This document shows, piece after piece, positions 8,879-15,136 of a stretch of 64,000 nt of DNA (its first letter is position 1; every line of letters starts with the position of its first letter). The stretch covers positions 6,741,501 through 6,805,500 of the forward strand of contig NZ_CP029190.1 in assembly GCF_008642295.1 (NCBI RefSeq). Reading direction: 5' to 3'. The stretch comes from Streptomyces venezuelae. GTDB lineage: Bacteria > Actinomycetota > Actinomycetes > Streptomycetales > Streptomycetaceae. Both the position numbers and the translations under genes were made by a program. The notes below the pieces were generated by a model that worked only from the letters and a program-made list of their open reading frames with translations, was not told the origin of the DNA and searched no databases.

Positions 8879-9256
8879 ATGAACGGCCAGTGGTACGACG
8901 CCGACGCGGGCCCGCTCGTCCGTCCGTACGCCGTGACCGGCGGGCGCACCAAACCCGGACCCCACGGGGTCCGGTTCGACCTGATCGCACTGGTCGCCGT
9001 CGACCCCGGCGGCGCCGGCTCCGACGAGTCGCTGCTCGGCCCCGAACACCGGGCTCTGCTCGGCCTCTGCCGTGCCGAAACCCAGTCGGTCGCCGAACTC
9101 GCCGCCGACGCCGACCTGCCCGTCGGTGTCGTCCGCGTACTGCTCGGCGACCTGCTCGAAGCCGGTCACGTCCGGGTCAGTCGCCCCGTACCGCCGGCCC
9201 AGCTGCCGGACGAGCGGATTCTCCGTGAAGTCATCGAGGGATTGCGAGCACTGTGA
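8879..9256 (+). CDS. cvnC: conservon DUF742 protein CvnC
   Basis: A 125-aa DUF742 protein beginning MNGQWYDADAGPLVRPYAVTGGRT (first 20 residues diagnostic). It is followed by FDLIALVAV and a winged-helix-like C-terminal half (VAELAADADLPVGVVRVLLGDLLEAGHV). That half looks like a helix-turn-helix, so CvnC may contact DNA or a protein partner. It is the expected third gene of a conservon, 14 bases after cvnB. Its stop overlaps the start of cvnD (TGATG), so the operon is tightly coupled. Confidence 0.92.
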   Translation: MNGQWYDADAGPLVRPYAVTGGRTKPGPHGVRFDLIALVAVDPGGAGSDESLLGPEHRALLGLCRAETQSVAELAADADLPVGVVRVLLGDLLEAGHVRVSRPVPPAQLPDERILREVIEGLRAL

Positions 9257-9879
9257 TGGCACCCGAACCCCCCGGGACGGGCGACGGCGAACTGGCCGCC
9301 CTCGCCCTGAAGATCCTGGTGGCCGGCGGATTCGGCGTCGGCAAGACCACCCTCGTCGGCGCGGTCAGCGAGATCAGGCCGCTGCGCACCGAGGAACTGC
9401 TCAGTGAGGCGGGCGAACTGGTCGATGACACCGGCGGCGTGGACCACAAGACCACCACGACGGTCGCCATGGACTTCGGCCGCATCACCATCCGCTCCGG
9501 CCTGTCCCTCTACCTGTTCGGCACCCCGGGCCAGGACCGTTTCTGGTTCCTCTGGGACGAACTCTCCCAGGGCGCCCTGGGAGCGGTGGTCCTCGCCGAC
9601 ACCCGACGGCTGGAGGACTGCTTCCCGGCCGTCGACTACTTCGAACACCGGCGCATCCCCTTCGTGGTCGCCGTCAACTGCTTCCCCGGGGCCCGCGGCT
9701 ACGGTGCCCACGAGGTGTCCCGCGCGCTCGACCTCGACCAGGGAACCCCGGTGGTCCTGTGCGATGCCCGGGACAAGGACTCCGGCAAGGAGGTGCTGAT
9801 CCGCCTGGTCGAATACGCGGGCCGCGTCCACACGGCCCGCCTCCTCGACTCCGTCGCCCCGCAGACCGACCCTGCTTAG
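9256..9879 (+). CDS. cvnD: conservon small GTPase-like protein CvnD
   Basis: A 207-aa Ras-like NTP-binding protein. Walker A/G1 is GGFGVGKTT (24-32). The switch region DHKTTTTVAMDFG is followed by the G3-equivalent FGTPGQDRFWF (88-98), which differs from the classical DxxGQ. The base-recognition loop reads VAVNCFPG (about 138-145) where NKxD would be expected, as in the MglA-like conservon GTPases. Known CvnD proteins bind GTP and are controlled by CvnB. ATG 9256 overlaps the cvnC stop by one base; an in-frame GTG at 9253 would add one residue. It closes the four-gene conservon, with no cytochrome P450 following it as occurs in some conservons. Confidence 0.93.
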   Translation: MAPEPPGTGDGELAALALKILVAGGFGVGKTTLVGAVSEIRPLRTEELLSEAGELVDDTGGVDHKTTTTVAMDFGRITIRSGLSLYLFGTPGQDRFWFLWDELSQGALGAVVLADTRRLEDCFPAVDYFEHRRIPFVVAVNCFPGARGYGAHEVSRALDLDQGTPVVLCDARDKDSGKEVLIRLVEYAGRVHTARLLDSVAPQTDPA

Positions 9880-9970
9880 GGGGTACGGCGGCGCGGGGAC
9901 GGCGGATCGGGGATGGCGAACCCGCCCCGGGACCCGGGGCGTTGTCGGAGACGGGCCGTAGTCTTCGGTC

Positions 9971-10891
9971 ATGGACCACGTCACCCTCTTCCTCGTGGCG
10001 CTGCCCGTCACGGTGGCCGTGTACGGGGCGCTGGGTGCCCTGCACCTGCGGCGCCTGCGCAGCCGGCGCCGGGTCGAAGCGGAGCTCGCGGCCCGTGGCG
10101 TCGACCCGTACTACGCGGCGGGCGAGACCGGCGAGGTGGCGCCGGCCGCGGCGGCCGAGCTGCTGCTCGCCGGGCTGTTGGAGATCGACAACCACTGCGT
10201 GCTCCGCCTCACGGAGGCGGGCGTCGCAGCCGCAGCCGCTGCCGGTGGCAGTGGTGGTGGCGGTGGAGCGGACGGGGTGGTGGCCGGACACCCGGTGCCC
10301 GCCGCCCTTCTGGAGGCCGTGCGGCGGCGGCACCCCAAACCCGTCCCGCTCGGCCGGATCGTGCAGCGCGACGCGGAATTCGGCGAGCGAATACGCGCCT
10401 TCCGGGCGGAGCAGGAGGCGCAGCTGCCGCCCCGGCCCGGCAGGAGCGGGGGCGGGGGCGGTTCGGGCTGCCTCAACTGCCTGGGCGTCCTGCTGATCGG
10501 TGCTCTGATCGGCTTCGTGGCCTTCATGGTGCCGGCCGTGCTGAGCTCGGTACCCGAGGGCGGCACCGAATGGGCGGCTGCGACGGGCACCGCCCTGGCG
10601 ATCGCGCTGATCGGATCCGCGCAAACGGTCTGGGAGCGGCTGCCGTTTCCCTCCGATCCCGACCCGGTGGGTGCGTACTGCCGCCTGCAGCAACGGCACC
10701 CCGCGCTCACCGCCCTGGACGAGCGGAGCCACCGGCGCCTGGATCGGAGCCTGTTCCTGGGCCGCCGCCTGCCCCGCAGTCCGGCGCCCCGCCGACCGGG
10801 GCAGCCGTGGCCGGTCCGCCTGCGCTCCCGCCTCCGTTCCCGCCTGCGCCGCTCGAACCGGCCCCGATCGCCCCGGTCACAGCACCGGTAG
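9971..10891 (+). CDS. TIGR04222-like membrane protein, 306 aa
   Basis: An N-terminal membrane helix (about 5-24) is followed by a basic stop-transfer and a soluble region with winged-helix character (AAAAELLLAGLLEIDNHCVLRLTEAG, split). Then come Gly-rich linkers, a second membrane helix (about 171-192) after GCLNC, and perhaps a third (203-217). The C-terminus is extremely Arg-rich. The start/strand layout resembles the actinobacterial TIGR04222 family of unknown function; I am not certain of that assignment. It lies 91 bases after the conservon on the same strand and may or may not be co-regulated with it. Function unknown. Confidence 0.65.
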   Translation: MDHVTLFLVALPVTVAVYGALGALHLRRLRSRRRVEAELAARGVDPYYAAGETGEVAPAAAAELLLAGLLEIDNHCVLRLTEAGVAAAAAAGGSGGGGGADGVVAGHPVPAALLEAVRRRHPKPVPLGRIVQRDAEFGERIRAFRAEQEAQLPPRPGRSGGGGGSGCLNCLGVLLIGALIGFVAFMVPAVLSSVPEGGTEWAAATGTALAIALIGSAQTVWERLPFPSDPDPVGAYCRLQQRHPALTALDERSHRRLDRSLFLGRRLPRSPAPRRPGQPWPVRLRSRLRSRLRRSNRPRSPRSQHR

Positions 10892-10931
10892 TGCGGTGTC
10901 ATGTGGTGTCCGGTGGTGCGTGCCCGGGCGC

Positions 10932-11369
10932 CTACTCGGCCACCCCAGACTCGGAGACCACCTTCTCGATGCGGACCCGGACCAGCAGTTCACCCGGAAC
11001 CGCATTGCGGCGCCCATACGCCTCCGCCTGCTCCGCCCCCATGTACCGGCCGGCGATCCGGCTCGCCCACCGCAGCATCTCCTCCGGGTCGGCGTCATGG
11101 TCGCGGATCTCCGCGTGGCCCTGCAGCACGACGTACGAGAACGGCGGCCGGTCGTCGTCCACGCACAGGGCGACCCTGCCGTCCCGGATCAGATTCCGGC
11201 CCTTCACCGTCTCCTTCCCCGTGGTGAACAGGAAGGAATCACCGTCCAGGACGAACCACACCGGCGCGGTGTGCGGGCTGCCGTCCGCCCGGACCGTCGC
11301 CAGCTTGCCGGTCCGGGTGGAGTGCGAGACGAACCCCCGCCATTCCTCTTCAGTCATCTTCTTCGCCAT
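10932..11369 (-). CDS. PPOX-class (pyridoxamine-oxidase fold) F420/FMN-dependent protein
   Basis: A 145-aa split beta-barrel flavoprotein. GKLATVRADGSPHTAPVWF is the classic first-strand signature and LFTTGKETVKGRNLIRDGRVALCV the cofactor-phosphate region. It ends with a VRIRIEKV-type strand. Known members are F420-dependent or FMN-dependent reductases, often annotated PPOX class. The substrate is not predictable. The frame is open well upstream, but the ATG at 11369 (MAKKMTEEEW) has GGAGG eight bases ahead, so it is the start. It converges with the TIGR04222-like gene, leaving 40 bases between them. Confidence 0.87.
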   Translation of the reverse strand: MAKKMTEEEWRGFVSHSTRTGKLATVRADGSPHTAPVWFVLDGDSFLFTTGKETVKGRNLIRDGRVALCVDDDRPPFSYVVLQGHAEIRDHDADPEEMLRWASRIAGRYMGAEQAEAYGRRNAVPGELLVRVRIEKVVSESGVAE

Positions 11370-11474
11370 GAGGACATCCTCCTTGCCGGAAAGCCCCTGG
11401 TGGGGAAGGCTGGCGGAACGACGGCGCGGGACGACGCGGGGCGGGAACACCGCGTGAACGGGGAGGGGACTCAT

Positions 11475-11873
11475 ATGGCACTGGACAAGCAGCTCGACTG
11501 GCTGCTGGACGACCTGACACGCAGGGTCCAGCAGGTCCGGCACGCGGTCGTGCTCTCCAACGACGGGCTGGTCACCGGCGCGAGCGCCGGTCTGGCCCGG
11601 GAGGACGCGGAGCACCTGGCCGCCGTTTCGGCCGGCCTGCAGAGCCTGGCGAAGGGCTCGGGACGGCACTTCCGGGCCGGTGAGGTCCGGCAGACCATGG
11701 TCGAGTACGACGAGGGCGTGCTCTTCGTCATGGGCGCCGGCGCCGGCAGCTGCCTGTGCGTCCTCAGCGCCGCCGAATCCGACATCGGCCAGGTCGCGTA
11801 CGAGATGACCCTGCTGGTGAACCGGGTCGGGGAACACCTGGGAGTCGCGGAGCGGCGCACCACCGGCGGCTGA
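11475..11873 (+). CDS. orphan roadblock/LC7 (CvnB-like) protein
   Basis: This 132-aa protein is a second CvnB-type roadblock domain. It shares LDWLLDDL, RHAVVLSNDGL, EDAEHLAAV, SLAKG.GRHF and VRQTMVE with the conservon copy 3 kb upstream. It lacks any neighbouring CvnA, CvnC or CvnD. GGGAGGGGA precedes the ATG at a good distance. One substitution pattern stands out: the strand LSSASADIG becomes LSAAESDIG. It could titrate or substitute for CvnB in the nearby conservon or serve another GTPase. It probably arose by duplication, though local copying versus independent arrival cannot be told from one genome. Confidence 0.88.
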   Translation: MALDKQLDWLLDDLTRRVQQVRHAVVLSNDGLVTGASAGLAREDAEHLAAVSAGLQSLAKGSGRHFRAGEVRQTMVEYDEGVLFVMGAGAGSCLCVLSAAESDIGQVAYEMTLLVNRVGEHLGVAERRTTGG

Positions 11874-11884
11874 GCGGAGCCCGA

Positions 11885-11926
11885 AGGCGCGGCTCAGGCC
11901 GGTTCAGGCGCGGCTCAGGGCGGTTC
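11885..11926. repeat. 21-bp tandem repeat, two copies
   Basis: Units at 11885-11905 and 11906-11926 differ at one base and abut exactly. The second ends inside the stop codon of the PLP dehydratase gene. Together with the GGCTCAGG core they may act as the 3' boundary between the convergent genes. Confidence 0.75.
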
Positions 11927-12902
11927 AGGGTGCGGTCGGGGCGGCGAGGAGTTCGGCGAACCGGGCCGGATCGATGTTGCCGCCGCTGACCAGGACGCCC
12001 ACGCGGCGGCCGTGCAGCGCCTCCGCATGGGTGCGCAGCGCGGCCAGCCCCAGACAGCCGGTGGGCTCCACGATCAGCTTCATGTACATGGCGAACATCC
12101 GCATGGCCTCCACCAGTCCTGCGTCCTCGGCCGTGACGACCTCCGGCGCCGCGGCCCGCAGGATCCTGAAGTTCAGTGCGCCGATGTGGGTGACCTGGGC
12201 GCCGTCCGCGATGGTGTGCGGCGTCGGGATGTGCACGATCCGGCCCTCGCGCAGGGACTGCTGGGCGTCGTTGCCCGCCGCCGGTTCCACGCCGTACAGC
12301 CGGCAGCCGGGAGCCAGCGCGCCCGCCGCGAGCACGGTGCCGGAGAGCAGGCCCCCGCCGCCCAGCGGTACGAACAGCGCGTCCAGCGGGCCCGTTTCCT
12401 CGAAGAGCTCCATGGCCGCGGTGCCCTGCCCGGCCACCACGTCGGGGTGGTCGTACGGCGGCACCAGGGTCAGGCCGTGCCGCTCCACCAGCGCTGCTCC
12501 GATGGCCTCCCGGTCCTCGCCGTACCGGTCGTACGTCACCACCCGGCCGCCGTACCCCTGGGTGGCGGCCACCTTCACGGCCGGGGCGTCCCGCGGCATC
12601 ACGATCGTCGCCGGAATGCCGAGGATGCGGGCGGAGAGCGCGACCGCCTGCGCGTGGTTGCCGGAGGAGTAGGCGACCACGCCCGCGCGGCGCTGCTCCG
12701 GAGTGAAGCGCGACAGGGCGTTGAAGGCCCCGCGGAACTTGAACGCCCCCATGCGCTGCAGGTTCTCGCACTTGAACAGCACCTGGACGCCCAGCTCCCG
12801 GTCGATCATCCGGGATCGCAGGACCGGTGTGCGGTGGGCATGGCCGGAGATCCGGGCGGCGGCTTCGGAGACGTCCTCGAAGGTGGGCAGGGGGGTCGTC
12901 AT
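11925..12902 (-). CDS. PLP-dependent threonine/serine dehydratase family protein
   Basis: A 325-aa fold-type II PLP enzyme. The PLP lysine is in GAFKFRGA (Lys55), the substrate loop is SSGNHAQA (79-86), and the glycine-rich phosphate loop is PLGGGGLLSG. SGGN near the C-terminus is the PLP-pyridine region. The SSGNHAQ form and single-domain length (no ACT domain) fit the catabolic threonine dehydratase/serine racemase/threo-3-hydroxyaspartate dehydratase group rather than biosynthetic IlvA. Which amino acid it acts on is not visible. Start: ATG 12902 (MTTPLPTF); an upstream ATG at 12920 would add six residues. A consensus DnaA-type nonamer lies just upstream. Confidence 0.88.
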   Translation of the reverse strand: MTTPLPTFEDVSEAAARISGHAHRTPVLRSRMIDRELGVQVLFKCENLQRMGAFKFRGAFNALSRFTPEQRRAGVVAYSSGNHAQAVALSARILGIPATIVMPRDAPAVKVAATQGYGGRVVTYDRYGEDREAIGAALVERHGLTLVPPYDHPDVVAGQGTAAMELFEETGPLDALFVPLGGGGLLSGTVLAAGALAPGCRLYGVEPAAGNDAQQSLREGRIVHIPTPHTIADGAQVTHIGALNFRILRAAAPEVVTAEDAGLVEAMRMFAMYMKLIVEPTGCLGLAALRTHAEALHGRRVGVLVSGGNIDPARFAELLAAPTAP

Positions 12903-12938
12903 GAGCGCCAGGATAGGCATCCCCGTCGACAGCCCCGG

Positions 12939-12947
12939 TTATCCACA
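12939..12947 (+). promoter_or_regulatory. single consensus DnaA-box nonamer (TTATCCACA)
   Basis: TTATCCACA matches the E. coli-type DnaA box exactly. It lies in the divergent region between the dehydratase and the DUF6397-like gene. Only one copy is seen, so it is not an origin; it could be a DnaA titration or regulatory site, or chance. Confidence 0.4.
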
Positions 12948-13041
12948 GGGCTCGCGGGGTGTTGTCGCAGCGGGTTACGTTCTTCACGCAGAGTAATCGA
13001 CGTCATCGATGGCGTGGAGTGCGGCAAGGGGGAGGACCGGC

Positions 13042-13842
13042 ATGCGGACGAGTGAGGACACCATGGTGGGCGGCGCCCGGGCGGCGGGCGAACTGGGTTT
13101 GAGGCGGGGTGAGTTCGCCTGGGCGGTGCAGCTCGGAATCGTCCGGGCCGGACCGTCCGGACCGCCCGGACTCTCCGGACCGCCCGGTCAGGCCAGGACG
13201 ACCCGGTTCGCCCGGAAGGAGCTCGACCGGATCAGGTCGGGGCAGGGATTCCCGGAGTCCCTGCGGGAGCAGATCAGAACGCTGACGGCGGCCGGCGCGG
13301 CCGAACTGCTCGCTGTCAGCCCCGGCCGGTTCACCCGGCTCGCGCGCTGCGGCCATGTGACACCGGTCGGCTATCGGATCAACCGCTACCGGGCCGTGGT
13401 GTGGCTCTACCTCGCCGCGGACCTCAAGGAGTTCGCCGCTCGCCGGCCCGACCTGCTGAGCGGTGCCGCCCCCGACGAGGACCGGGAGCGGCTGGCCGCC
13501 CGGGAGGACCAGAGGCCGCGCCGGTGGCGGGGCCGGCATGTCGGGCTGTTGCTGAGACGAACCGCCGATCCCTGGGAGCGCGCGGCGGTGCTCGCGTCCG
13601 TCCTCCCCGGTGAGCAGCTGGACGAAGCCGTGCCCGATCCGGCAGAGCGGACCCGGCTCGCCGGGCTCGCGCCGCCACCGCCGTACGGGCATCCGCACCA
13701 CCCGGCCGCCGTCGCCGTGGCGAACCGCCTGCTGCACGCGGAACAGGAGGAAGAGATCCTCTGGTACCGGACCAGCCTCGACTTCGCCCTCACCGGGGCG
13801 CGTGCTCAGTCGAAGACGACGGGGGAGAGGGGGCCGACATAG
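13042..13842 (+). CDS. DUF6397-like Streptomyces protein, 266 aa
   Basis: The protein begins MRTSEDTMVGG behind a strong GGGGGAGGA. It has an N-terminal region that looks like a helix-turn-helix/excisionase type fold (RAAGELGLRRGEFAWAVQLG, with TRFARKELDRI). A second such module follows (AAELLAVSPGRFTRLARCGHV and INRYRAVVWLYLAADL). This pattern of two MerR/DUF6397-type modules is known in Streptomyces proteins of unknown role, possibly DNA binding. A repetitive GPSGPPGLSGPPG insert sits between the modules. No membrane segments. Its last 37 bases overlap the 3' end of the convergent ychJ-like gene. Assignment to DUF6397 is from memory and tentative. Confidence 0.7.
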   Translation: MRTSEDTMVGGARAAGELGLRRGEFAWAVQLGIVRAGPSGPPGLSGPPGQARTTRFARKELDRIRSGQGFPESLREQIRTLTAAGAAELLAVSPGRFTRLARCGHVTPVGYRINRYRAVVWLYLAADLKEFAARRPDLLSGAAPDEDRERLAAREDQRPRRWRGRHVGLLLRRTADPWERAAVLASVLPGEQLDEAVPDPAERTRLAGLAPPPPYGHPHHPAAVAVANRLLHAEQEEEILWYRTSLDFALTGARAQSKTTGERGPT

Positions 13843-14204
13843 ACCCAGGCACCGCCCTCCCGGGCAAAGCTGCTGTGTTCGTGCAGCGAACCGGCATGCC
13901 GGCCCTCCCGGTAGTGCGCCCGGAACTCCACCGCGCCCTCTGTCTCGAACATCCCGCCGCGCTCGGTCCCCAGAATCTCCAGCCGCTCCCAGCGCTGCCC
14001 GGGATCCAGGTCCAGCACGGCCGGCCGGGTGGAGGAATGCCAGGACCGCAGCAGGTAGGCGGTGTCCCCGACGGCGAAGGCGCTGAACCGGGAACGCATC
14101 AACAGCTCGGCGGTGGGCGCCTGCTGGGCTCCGGAGTGGAAACGGCCGCAGCAGTCCGGGTAGGCGGCGGGCAGCCCACAGGGGCAGGGGAGCGGGGTGG
14201 GCAC
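13806..14204 (-). CDS. YchJ/UPF0225 family zinc-binding protein
   Basis: A 132-aa member of UPF0225. The N-terminal SEC-C-type metal motif CPCGLPAAYPDCCGRFH gives the Cys-x-Cys...Cys-Cys/His cluster. It is followed by the family signature APTAELLMRSRFSAFAVGDTAYLLRSWH and TRP, and the C-terminal HEHSSFAREGGAWVYV. Length is normal. Zinc binding is known for the SEC-C motif; the cellular function is not. Start: GTG 14204, only seven bases after the stop of the acyl-CoA thioesterase gene, so the two are translationally coupled. The 3' end overlaps the DUF6397-like gene in the opposite direction. Confidence 0.9.
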   Translation of the reverse strand: MPTPLPCPCGLPAAYPDCCGRFHSGAQQAPTAELLMRSRFSAFAVGDTAYLLRSWHSSTRPAVLDLDPGQRWERLEILGTERGGMFETEGAVEFRAHYREGRHAGSLHEHSSFAREGGAWVYVGPLSPVVFD

Positions 14205-14211
14205 GGCGGGA

Positions 14212-15093
14212 TCAGCCCTTCGGGGAGGCGTACGGACGGAACAGGCCCTCCTGGACCACAGACACCAGCAGCCGGCCCTCGAGGTCGTAGATCCGGCCGC
14301 GGGCCAGGCCACGGCCGCCATGGGCGACGGGCGACTCCTGGTCGTACAGGAACCACTCGTCGGCCCGGAAGGGCCGGTGGAACCACATGGCGTGATCGAG
14401 GCTCGCCATGTCGAACCCGCGGACCCCCCACAGCGGTTCCACGGGGATGCGCACGGCATCGAGGAGGGTCATGTCACTGGCATAGGTGAGGGCACAGGTG
14501 TGCACCAGCGGGTCGTCGCCCAGCGGGCCGACCGCGCGCATCCACACCGCGCTGCGCGGATCGGCGTCCTTGAGCTCCTCGGGAGTCCAGCGCAACCGGT
14601 CCACATAGCGGATGTCGAACGGCTGGCGGCGCGCCATCCGCTCCAGTGCCTCGGGCAGCGCGCCCAGGTGCTCGCGGATCTCGTCCGCGACCTTGGGGAG
14701 CGTCTCCGGGCGCGGAAAGTCCAGACGAGGAGGCAGCTGGTGCTCGATGCTGCCCTCCTCCGGCTGATGGAAGGAGGCGGTGAGATTGAAGATCGTACGG
14801 CCCTGCTGGACCGCGGTGACCCGGCGCGTGGTGAAGGAACGCCCGTCCCGGACCCGCTCCACCTGGTACACGATGGGCACCCCGGGAATGCCGGGGCGCA
14901 GGAAGTACGCGTGCAGCGAGTGCACCGGCCGGTCGCCCTCGGTGGTGCGGCCCGCCGCCACCAGGGCCTGGCCGGCCACCTGGCCGCCGAACACCCGCTG
15001 CAGCGACTCCTGCGGGCTGAGACCGCGGAAGATGTTGACCTCGATCTGCTCCAGGTCGAGCAGATCGACGAGTCTCTCGGCGGGGTTCGTCAT
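14212..15093 (-). CDS. tesB: acyl-CoA thioesterase II (TesB family)
   Basis: A 293-aa double-hotdog acyl-CoA thioesterase. The features are RGLSPQESLQRVFGGQVAGQAL (first hotdog helix, split), VHSLHAYFLRPG and RDGRSFTTRRVTAVQ in domain one. Domain two has FDMASLDHAMWFHRPF (catalytic Asp region) and ARGRIYDLEGRLLVSVVQEGL. TesB enzymes hydrolyse medium/long acyl-CoAs to free acids, usually as tetramers in the cytoplasm. Start: ATG 15093 with GGAG nine bases ahead. It is flanked by the Ski2-type helicase (44 bases upstream) and the YchJ gene (immediately downstream), all on the minus strand and probably one transcript. Confidence 0.92.
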   Translation of the reverse strand: MTNPAERLVDLLDLEQIEVNIFRGLSPQESLQRVFGGQVAGQALVAAGRTTEGDRPVHSLHAYFLRPGIPGVPIVYQVERVRDGRSFTTRRVTAVQQGRTIFNLTASFHQPEEGSIEHQLPPRLDFPRPETLPKVADEIREHLGALPEALERMARRQPFDIRYVDRLRWTPEELKDADPRSAVWMRAVGPLGDDPLVHTCALTYASDMTLLDAVRIPVEPLWGVRGFDMASLDHAMWFHRPFRADEWFLYDQESPVAHGGRGLARGRIYDLEGRLLVSVVQEGLFRPYASPKG

Positions 15094-15136
15094 CAGAGCA
15101 TCTCCACTGCTGTCGGTTGCGGCGGTCCGGGGGCGG

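Noticed and set aside
12939..12947. Replication origin
   Set aside because: One DnaA box only, with no cluster of boxes and no dnaA, dnaN or rpmH genes.
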